Source: Aridibaculum aurantiacum
GTDB taxonomy: Bacteria; Bacteroidota; Bacteroidia; Chitinophagales; Chitinophagaceae
Length of the DNA: 64,000 nt
Direction: 5' to 3'
Assembly: GCF_017355875.1 (NCBI RefSeq)
Contig: NZ_JAFEWC010000001.1
Span: forward strand, 310,001 to 374,000
The notes beneath the pieces are model-generated. The model was not told the origin of the DNA, did not search any database, and saw only the letters and a program-made list of their open reading frames with translations. The translations under genes and the position numbers were made by a program. This document shows, piece after piece, positions 53,610 through 62,014 of the stretch (the first letter of the stretch is position 1; every line of letters starts with the position of its first letter).

Positions 53610-54755
53610 ATGAAGAATATTTTTAAAAGCAGGTTTTTAGTTGCCGTTATATTAATCCTGCTGTTAGGTGCATGTGCTGAAAAGAAGCATGGAGCTTTTG
53701 TAGTTACAGGTGTAATTGAAAATGCCCCCGGAAAAAAAGTGTTGCTCATGGAGATCCCATATTCTTCTGCTCAACCGGTAGTGCTTGACTCCACTACATT
53801 AAAGGAGAATGGCTCTTTCACACTTCGTGGCCGGGCGGATGAAGAAAATATTTACCGCCTTGTGCTGGAGAACGGACCAGATGTTATTCTTATAAACGAT
53901 AACAAAAGCATCAGGCTGAAGTTGGATGTAAACAACTACCTGGCATACGAAGTAGATGGTTCTCCTGCCTCTAAAAGTTTGCGCGATTTTTTTGAAGATT
54001 ACAGGGTAAAGGACTCTACGCTCATTAGTACGTTCAGGCAAATCGATACGCTAAGTCAGAAACCTGGAAATGATAGTATACTAAATGTTTTACGCGCCAG
54101 GCGCGATACAGAGTTGAAGGATATGAACAATACAGTGAAAACTTTCATTGAAGAATCAGAAAGTCCTGCGGCCAGATTTTATGCGATGGGTATAGCAAGC
54201 AGAACAATGTCGCCAGATGAGCTGCGTCCTTTGGTAGAAGCTTCTTCGCAAAAATTCCCTGAGCATACCGGGATAGCTAGAGTAAAAAGCCTGGTAGCTG
54301 TTCAGTCGGCACCACGTGGTGGAGCAGGAGGTTATCCATTGATGAACCAACAGGCACCAGACCTTACCATGCCTGCACTCAATGGTTCACAGCTTAGCAT
54401 TAGCAGCTTCAAAGGAAAATATGTATTAGTAGATTTTTGGGCGAGCTGGTGTGGGCCATGCCGTCAAGAAAATCCAACAGTGGTTGCAGCATTTAATAAG
54501 TTTAAAGACAAAAACTTTACAATTTTGGGCGTGTCTTTAGATAAGGATAAGGCAGCGTGGCAAAAAGCTGTACAGGCAGATAACCTCACATGGAGCCACA
54601 TGAGCGATTTGAAATATTGGGATAGTGAGGCTGTTAGTACTTATAAGTTCAATGGCATTCCTTTCAATGTATTACTCGATCCAAATGGAAAGATCATTGC
54701 AAGTGGCTTGCATGGACAGCAGCTGGAAGCAAAATTAGCTGAGGTGTTGAAGTAA
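53610..54755 (+). CDS. TlpA-family thiol-disulfide lipoprotein with DUF4369 domain
   Basis: 381 residues. Lipoprotein signal with the lipobox LLLGACA (Cys22). N-terminal DUF4369-type beta domain (about 30-120), a helical linker, then a TlpA/ResA thioredoxin domain (about 245-381) with active site Cys281-Gly-Pro-Cys284 (WASWCGPC) and cis-Pro in FNGIPFNVLL. Likely membrane-anchored on the periplasmic side and reducing disulfides of exported or c-type cytochrome proteins. Follows gatB by 10 bp and shares its transcript. Confidence 0.94.
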   Translation: MKNIFKSRFLVAVILILLLGACAEKKHGAFVVTGVIENAPGKKVLLMEIPYSSAQPVVLDSTTLKENGSFTLRGRADEENIYRLVLENGPDVILINDNKSIRLKLDVNNYLAYEVDGSPASKSLRDFFEDYRVKDSTLISTFRQIDTLSQKPGNDSILNVLRARRDTELKDMNNTVKTFIEESESPAARFYAMGIASRTMSPDELRPLVEASSQKFPEHTGIARVKSLVAVQSAPRGGAGGYPLMNQQAPDLTMPALNGSQLSISSFKGKYVLVDFWASWCGPCRQENPTVVAAFNKFKDKNFTILGVSLDKDKAAWQKAVQADNLTWSHMSDLKYWDSEAVSTYKFNGIPFNVLLDPNGKIIASGLHGQQLEAKLAEVLK

Positions 54756-54774
54756 CATTTCATGCTTTACTCAT

Positions 54775-54810
54775 AAAAAAAATGCTCATCGGTTTGATGA
54801 GCTTTTTTTT
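54775..54810. terminator. Bidirectional terminator between the TlpA and CstB-like genes
   Basis: 7-bp stem (54784-54790 with 54796-54802), 5-nt loop, with an eight-T tract on each outer side, one per strand. Confidence 0.88.
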
Positions 54811-54826
54811 ATTCAACCAGTTTCAA

Positions 54827-56236
54827 TTAGTTCAAAACCGCAGTGTCTTTCTCTGTAGTTATACCTTCCTGTTGGCTGATCTTAGCATAACCACCCAGGA
54901 TGTTACGAAGGTTGTGTATGCCTTGTCTTTTTAATAAAGAAGCAGCTATCACGCTCCTGTACCCGCCGGCGCAATGGATGTACAGGTTATGCTTCTCTTC
55001 AAAATCAGCCATGGTGCCGGGATCTGTTAGTTCATTCAGAGGAATATTAATAGCACCTTTTACATGCCCGTCTGCATATTCTACTTCTTTCCTTACATCC
55101 ACTACCACCAGGTGGTTATCAAACGGAATATCCATAGCCAGTTCATCAACTTCTATATCTATTATAAGATCAGCTGTTTCGCCTGCTGATTGCCATGCTT
55201 CGAAGCCGCCATCCAGGTATCCTTGTATTTTAGAAAAACCAACTCGCGCAAGCCTGATCAGCGACTCTTTTTCTTTGCCCTGTTCAGTTACAAGTATAAT
55301 GTCTTTATCAAAAGGTAAAATGCTGCCTGCCCATTCAGCGAAGCGTCCATCTAGTCCAATGCTGATAGAACCAGGTACAAAGCCGCTGGTAAATACAGAA
55401 GAATTTCTTGTATCCAGGATAATAGCATCTTGCTCCATCTTTTCCTTGAATTGCTCTACATTCAATGCCGATAATCCTCTTTCCATCACTTCATCAAGGC
55501 TATCGTATCCTTCCCTGTTTATCCGGGCGTTGATTGGGAAATAACTTGGAGGTTCAGAAAGGCCTTCTGTAACGGCTTTAATAAAATCTTCTTTAGATGA
55601 TTGTTGCAATGCATAGTTAGTCGCCTTTTGTTCGCCTATAGTGCTGGTAGTGTTGGGTCCAAGGTTCTTACCACAACTACTGCCGGGTCCATGTGCAGGA
55701 TAAACAATCACATCATCAGCAAGGGGAACGATTTTGTTCTGCAGGCTTTCGTACAGCATGCCTGCAAGGTCTTCCATTGTTATTTCATTTGCCTTTTGCG
55801 CCAGGTCCGGACGACCAACATCGCCTACAAACAAAGTATCGCCTGTAAATACTGCATGATCTTTTCCAGTTTCATCCTGTAGCAGGTAGCACGTACTTTC
55901 CAATGTATGACCTGGAGTATGCAAAACTTTTATAGTAAGCTTACCAATGTTGAATTGCTGTCCATCTTTTGCAAGTGTAACAGGCAGACGTGTGTCTGTG
56001 TCAGGTCCATAAACAATAGGTGCACCGGTAGCTTTAGCAAGATCCAGGTGTCCGCTTACAAAGTCTGCATGAAAGTGCGTTTCAAAAATATACTTGATTG
56101 AAGCTCCTCTTTCTTTAGCAAGTTCTACATATGCATCTATATCACGCAATGGATCTATTACCGCTGCTTCTCCTTCACTTTCTATATAATATGCAGCCTC
56201 GCTCAGGCAGTTGGTGTATAATTGTTTGATGAACAT
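54827..56236 (-). CDS. CstB-like persulfide dioxygenase with two rhodanese domains
   Basis: 469 residues. Metallo-beta-lactamase domain (1 to about 240) with THFHADFVSGH (His54, His56, Asp58), HTPGHT and FTGDTLFVGDVGRPDL, like mono-iron persulfide dioxygenases. Then two rhodanese domains: the first (about 265-355) has no Cys in its active loop (ILVTEQGKEKES), the second (about 370-460) keeps it (IHCAGGYRS). MBL, pseudo-rhodanese, rhodanese is the order in CstB, which detoxifies persulfides. The open frame extends to 56374, but 56236 fits the family and a -7 element at 56252-56259. Confidence 0.93.
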   Translation of the reverse strand: MFIKQLYTNCLSEAAYYIESEGEAAVIDPLRDIDAYVELAKERGASIKYIFETHFHADFVSGHLDLAKATGAPIVYGPDTDTRLPVTLAKDGQQFNIGKLTIKVLHTPGHTLESTCYLLQDETGKDHAVFTGDTLFVGDVGRPDLAQKANEITMEDLAGMLYESLQNKIVPLADDVIVYPAHGPGSSCGKNLGPNTTSTIGEQKATNYALQQSSKEDFIKAVTEGLSEPPSYFPINARINREGYDSLDEVMERGLSALNVEQFKEKMEQDAIILDTRNSSVFTSGFVPGSISIGLDGRFAEWAGSILPFDKDIILVTEQGKEKESLIRLARVGFSKIQGYLDGGFEAWQSAGETADLIIDIEVDELAMDIPFDNHLVVVDVRKEVEYADGHVKGAINIPLNELTDPGTMADFEEKHNLYIHCAGGYRSVIAASLLKRQGIHNLRNILGGYAKISQQEGITTEKDTAVLN

Positions 56237-56251
56237 GTAAAAACGTTTTTG

Positions 56252-56259
56252 CAAAGATA
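56252..56259 (-). promoter_or_regulatory. -7 promoter element of the CstB-like gene
   Basis: Minus strand TATCTTTG, exact TAnnTTTG match, 15 nt before the ATG; supports the start at 56236. Confidence 0.5.
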
Positions 56260-56324
56260 AGCCGACTGTACAAAGGCTATTTCCTAATTCTGGAAAGCCG
56301 GTAATGGTAAGATGTAGACCAGGT

Positions 56325-56363
56325 ATAAAATGAGAAAGGATGCTCGCTAGAACATCCTTTCTC
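56325..56363 (-). terminator. Terminator of the ArsR gene
   Basis: Perfect 11-bp stem (56332-56342 with 56353-56363), 10-nt loop, followed on the minus strand by ATTTTAT. It separates the regulator from the CstB-like gene. Confidence 0.75.
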
Positions 56364-56388
56364 TTACTGCTCACTTTTGAGCTATAGA

Positions 56389-56736
56389 CTAGGCAACAAG
56401 TTCTTCCACAAATTTGTTCACTTCTGCAACTCTTGCGTAGTTGACTGCATAGTAAATGAATTTTCCGTCGCGTTGGGTGATAACAATACCCGCACGACGC
56501 AGGATTGCTAAATGCTGAGATGCTACAGATTGCTCCAATCTTAATTTCACATAAATCTCAGTAACGGTCATCCTTTCATTCTCATCAAGCAACTTGATCA
56601 TTTGTTGACGAAGCTTGTGGTTCATTGCGCGTAGCACTAAAGCCGCTTTTTTCAAATGTAAAAAGTCGAGCTTAATTGCATTACTATTCTCTTTATTAGA
56701 GATAGTGATGCTTTGGGTTGATGTAATCATAATCAA
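56389..56736 (-). CDS. ArsR-family winged-helix regulator
   Basis: 115 residues. Winged helix-turn-helix covering about 28-112: AMNHKLRQQMIKLLDENERMTVTEIYVKL, recognition helix region EQSVASQHLAILRRAGIVI, and wing RDGKFIYYAVN. There is no cysteine at all, so neither metal-thiolate nor persulfide sensing through Cys is possible, unlike BigR/SqrR. Its position just upstream of the CstB-like gene suggests a regulatory link, but a terminator and separate -7 element lie between them. Confidence 0.9.
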   Translation of the reverse strand: MIMITSTQSITISNKENSNAIKLDFLHLKKAALVLRAMNHKLRQQMIKLLDENERMTVTEIYVKLRLEQSVASQHLAILRRAGIVITQRDGKFIYYAVNYARVAEVNKFVEELVA

Positions 56737-56835
56737 TCATTGGGGGTGTTAATAAATCAATCAGCAGTAAATATAAAAACGAATAATGTATCGGTTCAGT
56801 ATTTAGATATTAGAAAAAAGAATTTTACACCAATT

Positions 56836-57528
56836 TTAATATTTGCTGCTCTTAGCAGGGGTATAAAACTCCTTCAAATAAGCAGGTTCTGAATATGCTA
56901 AATCGGCGAACTTTTTTTCCTTAAATGCTTGTTCAGCAAGGGTTGCAAGATGTGAAGCATTGTGTTGTACTTCCTCGAAAACAGCATTAGCATTGTGAAC
57001 CTCTGTAGAATATTTACTACAGCCATTTCCAAAGAACATTAACATGCTTTTCTTCATGTATTCTTCAAAAAAGTGCGGTTCAAGTACCAAAGCTTGTGGT
57101 TGTAAAATCTCCTTCAGTTCCATATCGTACACGGCTGTGAAAACTTCCATCCGTCTTGCATCTATCATTGGGCACAGATGTTCTACCTGCAAATCATTTT
57201 GAAGGATGTGATTTGTGCCTGCCACAGCCATCACTTTCAAAGTGCTTTCGGTTATCAACGGCTTTTGCAATGCATAGCAAATTCCTTTTGCGGTAGCCAG
57301 TCCAACGCGAAGCCCAGTATAACTTCCTGGTCCTATAGTTACGGATACAGCATCTAAATGGTTCATTGAGTAACCTGCATCTGCCATTATTTTTTGAATA
57401 GCCACATGAATGAAGGATGCATGTTCTTTTTGGTTGTGGCTATCCAACAGCGACAGCGTTTCACCATCTTTGGAAATACAAACAGATGCTACATCAGTAG
57501 CTGTATCTATGTTTAAAATGAGAGGCAA
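56836..57528 (-). CDS. tsaB: tRNA threonylcarbamoyladenosine biosynthesis protein TsaB
   Basis: 230 residues. ASKHA-fold partner of TsaD in making t6A37 of tRNA. LILNIDTATDVASVCI at the N-terminus and VTIGPGSYTGLRVGLATAKG are diagnostic, as is MIDARRMEVFTAVYD. The start is TTG at 57528, which directly follows the stop codon of the upstream gene (TAATTG); an in-frame stop precedes it, so no upstream start is possible. Confidence 0.95.
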   Translation of the reverse strand: MPLILNIDTATDVASVCISKDGETLSLLDSHNQKEHASFIHVAIQKIMADAGYSMNHLDAVSVTIGPGSYTGLRVGLATAKGICYALQKPLITESTLKVMAVAGTNHILQNDLQVEHLCPMIDARRMEVFTAVYDMELKEILQPQALVLEPHFFEEYMKKSMLMFFGNGCSKYSTEVHNANAVFEEVQHNASHLATLAEQAFKEKKFADLAYSEPAYLKEFYTPAKSSKY

Positions 57529-58152
57529 TTATTGATCAGTTTCTTTTGTGAGAGAAGGAGCTGGTTGGTAACGTGCATCCTGGCTTGCTAAATGTTCAAG
57601 CAACTGGTGAATAAGTTTTAAGCCGATCCTTTCACTCCATTCAAAAGGTCCGAAAGGATAACCGGTGCCCAGCTTCATAGCTGTATCAATGTCTTCTTTT
57701 GAACTTACGTCTTCACCTAAAGCAAAATACGCTTCGTTTACTATCATGGCTATGGTACGCGGAGTGATCATTCCCGGCACATCAGGAACAAAATTGTGCT
57801 CCCACTTCATGGTATCAAGAACTTTGGAAGCCGCTTCTTTATTATTATCACCGGCAACTATTTCTATCGATTTAGAAAGTATAAATCCTGGCCATGCATT
57901 GATGCGAACACAGTTGGATGGAAGCTGGTCAAGTGTAGTGGTTACAGCATTGATGAATACTATGCCGTTCAATTGTTGAATCGCATCTTTATTCTCCTGT
58001 ATGGTTTCTTCTGCCATGATGTAGAAGTATGCATCGGCAGATGTATGTGCACTTTCCAGTGAAGTAACAAACTGCACCTTTACTCCTTCAGCTATTCCTT
58101 TGTCGTGAAATTCATTTTGCTTAAGTCCTTCAGCTATTACAACTATCTCCAT
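57529..58152 (-). CDS. 3-hydroxyacyl-CoA dehydrogenase-like protein with degenerate NAD domain
   Basis: 207 residues (family about 280). The C-terminal half is a good 3HCDH C-terminal domain: VPDVPGMITPRTIAMIVNEAYFALGE, then DIDTAMKLGTGYPFGPFEW. The N-terminal half is short and lacks the GxGxxG NAD-binding loop and the usual active-site His region, so it probably does not oxidise hydroxyacyl-CoA in the usual way. The gene abuts tsaB with no gap, so the two are translated together. Confidence 0.85.
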   Translation of the reverse strand: MEIVVIAEGLKQNEFHDKGIAEGVKVQFVTSLESAHTSADAYFYIMAEETIQENKDAIQQLNGIVFINAVTTTLDQLPSNCVRINAWPGFILSKSIEIVAGDNNKEAASKVLDTMKWEHNFVPDVPGMITPRTIAMIVNEAYFALGEDVSSKEDIDTAMKLGTGYPFGPFEWSERIGLKLIHQLLEHLASQDARYQPAPSLTKETDQ

Positions 58153-58168
58153 GTGCGTTGGTTTCAGG

Positions 58169-58182
58169 CAAAATTAGGTTTG
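58169..58182. promoter_or_regulatory. Overlapping divergent -7 elements for ridA and the tsaB operon
   Basis: Plus strand TAGGTTTG (58175-58182) and minus strand TAATTTTG (58169-58176) are both exact TAnnTTTG matches and share two bases, so only one polymerase could bind at a time. Confidence 0.45.
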
Positions 58183-58224
58183 TTGTTTGATTAGAAATAC
58201 TTGAATTTTATCGCAAAACATTTT

Positions 58225-58608
58225 ATGAATAAATCTATCATTACTACTGCCAATGCACCTGCACCTATAGGGCCATACAACCAGGCTGTTGTTGCAAATG
58301 GTTTTCTTTTCGTTAGCGGGCAAATAGCATTGATACCTTCAACAGGCGAACTGGCGCAAGGAGATATAGCTACTGAAACACACCAGGTAATGCGAAATCT
58401 TGATGCCATACTTACAGAAGCAGGAATCAATTTTCAGCATATCGTTAAAACCACCATCTTCCTGAGCGATATGAGCTTGTTTGCACAAGTGAATGAAGTT
58501 TACGGATCTTATTTCGCTACAGATTATCCAGCCCGTGAAACGGTTGCTGTAAAAGGTTTGCCTAAAGGTGTGAATGTTGAGATAAGCGTAGTGGCAGTGA
58601 TGGGGTAA
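58225..58608 (+). CDS. RidA family enamine/imine deaminase
   Basis: 127 residues. APAPIGPYNQAVVANGFLFVSGQIALIP, KTTIFLSDMSLFAQVNEVYGSYF and PARETVAVKGLPKGVNVEISVVAV are RidA signatures; the Arg of ARETVAV corresponds to the substrate carboxylate-binding residue. Removes reactive 2-aminoacrylate. The frame is open to 58201, but the family N-terminus MNKSIITT starts at 58225. Confidence 0.95.
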   Translation: MNKSIITTANAPAPIGPYNQAVVANGFLFVSGQIALIPSTGELAQGDIATETHQVMRNLDAILTEAGINFQHIVKTTIFLSDMSLFAQVNEVYGSYFATDYPARETVAVKGLPKGVNVEISVVAVMG

Positions 58609-58614
58609 GGGGAA

Positions 58615-58656
58615 GGCTTTAGTGGTTAGGCATTAGTAATTACGCCGTAGGCTGAA
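58615..58656. repeat. Degenerate 7-bp tandem repeat (GGCTTTA type)
   Basis: GGCTTTA, GTGGTTA, GGCATTA, GTAATTA, CGCCGTA, GGCTGAA: six heptamers in phase, beginning 7 bp after the ridA stop codon. Same family as 34341-34368 (GGCTTTAGTTGTTA). Confidence 0.6.
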
Positions 58657-58688
58657 GTCAATTGGAGAGTTGAGTAGATGATAATTTA

Positions 58689-58738
58689 AGTTCTCACAAA
58701 TAGCCAGTTCATAGCTGAAACGGCTACTTGTGAGAACT
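58689..58738. terminator. Long inverted repeat between ridA and galK
   Basis: 17-position stem with one mismatch (58689-58705 with 58722-58738) around a 16-nt loop. The plus side is followed by TCTTTGTTTTAT, the minus side by TTAAATTAT; it probably ends both convergent genes. Confidence 0.65.
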
Positions 58739-58745
58739 CTTTGTT

Positions 58746-59906
58746 TTATCCTTCTACGGCTTCGTAGGTGCCATCGCTGGTTGCTACTTCGTATACTTCT
58801 GGTTCTATCTTGAAATGTGCTTTATATGCCGCAGTTATTCTTTGTACCACACCAGCCCAATCATTTTTATGAATAAGATTGATGGTACAGCCACCAAAAC
58901 CTCCACCCATCTGCCTGCTACCAACAATAGTCTCCTCCAGCTTTGCTCTTTCCACCAGGAAATCTGTTTCAGGACAAGTGACCTCGTACAAATGTTGTAG
59001 GCCATGGTGTGTCTCATACATCAGTTTACCGAAAGCTTCCAGTTCGTTATTTTGCAGGTGTTGTGCTGCACGCTGTGTGCGTTCTATTTCCTGTGTTACA
59101 AACAAGCAACGGTCATAAACCTTTTCATCCATTTTATCTTTTAGTTGCTCTACCTGTGCTGGTGTTACTTCCTGGAAAGACGTGACATCGCTAAAGTGTG
59201 AGCGGATGATCTTCATGCCTTCCTCGCACTGTTGCCTGCGTATGTTGTATTCTCCGGAGGCCAATGAATGTTGCACTTTGCTGTTGATGAGCACCAAAGA
59301 ATAATCGCGCAAGATCAACGGATAGTACTCATGCTCCAGTGTGCGGCAATTTAATAAGATCACTTTGTCGAGCTTGCCAAACAAGCTGGCGTACTGGTCC
59401 ATAATTCCACATTTTACACCAGGATATGTGTGCTCAGCTTTCTGCGCAAGCAGTGCCATATCCAATGTAGATAAAGTCAAATGGAAGATCGAGTTAAGAC
59501 CATATATCAAACCACATTCAACCGCGGCAGATGAGGAAAGTCCTGCGCCTACCATAAGGTTGCCACCAAACACACAATCAAATCCTGAAAGTGGAAGCTT
59601 CTTTTCTACTACCTGGTTGATGACGCCCAACAAGTAGTTCTGCCAACCTTTATGTGGTTTTATATCGAACCGGCTAACGGAATATTCTTCCTGCAGATCG
59701 TGGCTGTACATATTTATCTGGTCAGAATTATTTGCAGCCAGGGCAAACCAGATGCCTTTGTCAATGGCCGCAGGCATTACGTAGCCATCATTATAATCCA
59801 CGTGTTCGCCAATCAGGTTTATCCTGCCCGGAGAAAAGAATAAACGTGGTGTGGTAGTAAATCTTGCTTTGAAGGAATCGAGAATTGCGGTGGAATATGT
59901 ACTCAT
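58746..59906 (-). CDS. galK: Galactokinase
   Basis: 386 residues. GHMP kinase: galactose signature SPGRINLIGEHVDYNDG near residue 25, ATP-binding GAGLSSSAAVECG (about 120), the catalytic Asp in GIMDQYAS, and SRQMGGGFGGCTINL near the end. Phosphorylates galactose in the Leloir pathway. Its start overlaps the galM stop (ATGA), so the pair is translationally coupled; galT and galE are not in the window. Confidence 0.97.
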   Translation of the reverse strand: MSTYSTAILDSFKARFTTTPRLFFSPGRINLIGEHVDYNDGYVMPAAIDKGIWFALAANNSDQINMYSHDLQEEYSVSRFDIKPHKGWQNYLLGVINQVVEKKLPLSGFDCVFGGNLMVGAGLSSSAAVECGLIYGLNSIFHLTLSTLDMALLAQKAEHTYPGVKCGIMDQYASLFGKLDKVILLNCRTLEHEYYPLILRDYSLVLINSKVQHSLASGEYNIRRQQCEEGMKIIRSHFSDVTSFQEVTPAQVEQLKDKMDEKVYDRCLFVTQEIERTQRAAQHLQNNELEAFGKLMYETHHGLQHLYEVTCPETDFLVERAKLEETIVGSRQMGGGFGGCTINLIHKNDWAGVVQRITAAYKAHFKIEPEVYEVATSDGTYEAVEG

Positions 59907-60859
59907 AATTGTTTGATGACAAATTTGGTGATGAAAGTAGCACTTTCATGAGGTTCTAAAACTTTCAAGCCAAGACCATTATTGAATGCATCTGGGGCAG
60001 CACTTAGGTTCTCAAGCGCTATACTTTTTCTATGGTCAGGCGTATAGATCTGCAGGTATGGATATTCATGCGAAGGGTATATCTCTAGCTGGATTTTCCT
60101 TTGCGGATTTCGAAACACACACAAAGGCTGGCACTCAGCAAAATTCATTGTAAAGCAATTGTCGAAACTGGCTTTTTCAAGTTTTTGGAGAGAGCCAAAT
60201 TCCTGGTATGGTACCAGCTTTCCTGTTGGTATCAGTTCATCATCAAACTCCAGCATCTCTTTACTTTGAAACTCCAGCTGGCATTCATCAACAGGATCAT
60301 GCAGGGTGAAGTAAGGATGCCATCCATCTGTAATTGGCAGTAGCTGTTCATCTACATTGGTAACGGTGGTTTTTACCGTCAGCTGGTTATCTTTTCGCAG
60401 CGCATATTCTACTTCGCAGCGATAGGCAAATGGAAAGCCTTCATCCTGCCGGTCGTATACATGCTGAAGCCTTACACAAGCCAGCTCTTCAGTGCCAATT
60501 GTTTCTATTACAGAAAATGTAGCATCGTATATCAATCCATGAATAGCATGGTTGCCTAACGCGTATTTAGAAAGCAGGTGACTTGTTTCGCCAAAATGAT
60601 ACTTGTGATTTTTTACCCTGCAAACAAAGGGAGAAAGTTTGGCGCCTTTGAAAAAAGGAGTAAGTGTAGCAAGTGCATGTTCTACATTTCTGAAACCATC
60701 AACTACATTAAACTCCTGCTCTTGATGGTGAATGCAAAACTTGTTGAGCAACGCACCAAAAGCATAAACTTCTGCATAAGTGCCTGTGGTTTGGTCTTTA
60801 AGTTTTACAACAGGAATGTCATCCTGGTATTCTACAATAGCCTCAAAAGCCATAAGCAT
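59903..60859 (-). CDS. galM: Aldose 1-epimerase (mutarotase)
   Basis: 318 residues. Interconverts sugar anomers. Landmarks: SPFVCRV, NHAIHGLIYD (first catalytic His), ITDGWHPYFTL (second His) and ENLSAAPDAFNNG (catalytic Glu). The overlap with galK argues for galactose mutarotation. A second in-frame ATG two codons later (60853) is an equally likely start. The membrane-protein gene at 60875 ends 15 bp upstream, so all four genes from 62984 to 58746 may share a transcript. Confidence 0.93.
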   Translation of the reverse strand: MLMAFEAIVEYQDDIPVVKLKDQTTGTYAEVYAFGALLNKFCIHHQEQEFNVVDGFRNVEHALATLTPFFKGAKLSPFVCRVKNHKYHFGETSHLLSKYALGNHAIHGLIYDATFSVIETIGTEELACVRLQHVYDRQDEGFPFAYRCEVEYALRKDNQLTVKTTVTNVDEQLLPITDGWHPYFTLHDPVDECQLEFQSKEMLEFDDELIPTGKLVPYQEFGSLQKLEKASFDNCFTMNFAECQPLCVFRNPQRKIQLEIYPSHEYPYLQIYTPDHRKSIALENLSAAPDAFNNGLGLKVLEPHESATFITKFVIKQL

Positions 60860-60874
60860 TCATTTAAGTGTTAA

Positions 60875-62014
60875 TCAATAGCTGCTGCCTGCGCCTGCGC
60901 CACCAAATGAGCCTCCACCAATTCGCGCTTCTTCAACTACAGGTTGCTCTGCATAACCTTCACCTACAAGGTATGCTTCCACATCAGCTGCTTTGTCTGC
61001 AGGCTCATCTGTTCCAAAAACAAATCCATGTTTTGGTTGCTGAAGATACTTCATGAGCCATAAACTAACAGCAAGTACAAGAGCTCCGGCAATGATAAGT
61101 GCTATTTCTGCAGGTAGAATTGAATAGTAATACCTGTAGGTTAATACTGCAGCAGCTATTCCAATTAGTCCTAGCCTGCACAATAGCAGGTTTTTGGTCT
61201 TAAGTCCCCGCACCAGGTAGGCTACAGGTAAACCTACCGTCCACGCCCAAAAGAACCAGCTCATTCTTAATGGAGAGTCTGCCGTTAGCAGGTAAGTGTC
61301 ATCAGTTATCGCATCTACTATGAAGTAGTTGCCGAAGCAGTACAATGCTACAAGGCTCGCCACTTCCAGCAATTGCCAGCAGTGAATGTAAATGAGTTGA
61401 CTGCGTCGTGTCATCAAATTTTTTGCTACTACATATATAGCCGCGGCAGTCATTATAAGTACATAAGGAAATGTACTAATGGTAAACTCTCCAAGTTGGG
61501 TGTATACATTGAATACAAGCATTACCAAACTTCCGGCAGCACATAAAGCCATTACACTATTTGCAAAGCGAAAGGTAAGCAGGGTGAAAACGATGAAGGA
61601 CAACAGCGATAATAAGCGGTCAGCATTATGAGTTTCAGCGGCTATTCCACCTAATAATAACAACGCTGCACCCAACATCAATGTGTTATCTACGCCAGAG
61701 TTGTAATGCTTTCTTTGCTGTGTCAATACTTCCAATACTGCATAGCAACTAACAGAAACAAGAATGAGTATACCGCCGTATGACCCGCCGGTTTGGAACA
61801 TGAGAAAGAAAAGCCCTATAGATGCAAGGATGACAAGCGTGGTAAGAATAGCAAGGCCTATTCGTACAAATGGATTAGGCGTATAAAGATCAACAGGATG
61901 CTGCTGCAATAGTTGCTCATAGCTGCTTTTGCTGATGCAATTCCTTTTAAATGCTTTCCTGGCTTCTTCCTGTACAGTAAGATTGTACAGGTCGGTACGG
62001 TTATAAGCTGTCAT
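60875..62014 (-). CDS. Polytopic membrane protein with Gly-rich C-terminus, unknown function
   Basis: 379 residues: a short cytosolic N-terminus, about ten membrane helices (about 50-325), and a cytosolic tail ending GGGSFGGAGAGSSY. That ending resembles the Gly/Ser-rich tail of TPM/YgcG-type proteins but no TPM domain is present. It overlaps the DUF2157-like gene by 14 bp and may be the DUF4401-type partner often found beside DUF2157, a resemblance I could not confirm. Function unknown. Confidence 0.78.
   Translation of the reverse strand: MTAYNRTDLYNLTVQEEARKAFKRNCISKSSYEQLLQQHPVDLYTPNPFVRIGLAILTTLVILASIGLFFLMFQTGGSYGGILILVSVSCYAVLEVLTQQRKHYNSGVDNTLMLGAALLLLGGIAAETHNADRLLSLLSFIVFTLLTFRFANSVMALCAAGSLVMLVFNVYTQLGEFTISTFPYVLIMTAAAIYVVAKNLMTRRSQLIYIHCWQLLEVASLVALYCFGNYFIVDAITDDTYLLTADSPLRMSWFFWAWTVGLPVAYLVRGLKTKNLLLCRLGLIGIAAAVLTYRYYYSILPAEIALIIAGALVLAVSLWLMKYLQQPKHGFVFGTDEPADKAADVEAYLVGEGYAEQPVVEEARIGGGSFGGAGAGSSY

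Noticed and set aside
54900-55544. 214-codon plus-strand open frame opposite the CstB-like gene
   Set aside because: Shadow frame; Ser/Ile/Leu-rich translation with no homology, opposite a conserved enzyme.
56237-56374. 46-codon upstream extension of the CstB-like gene
   Set aside because: It would run through the ArsR terminator hairpin and the gene's own -7 element; family homology starts at 56236.
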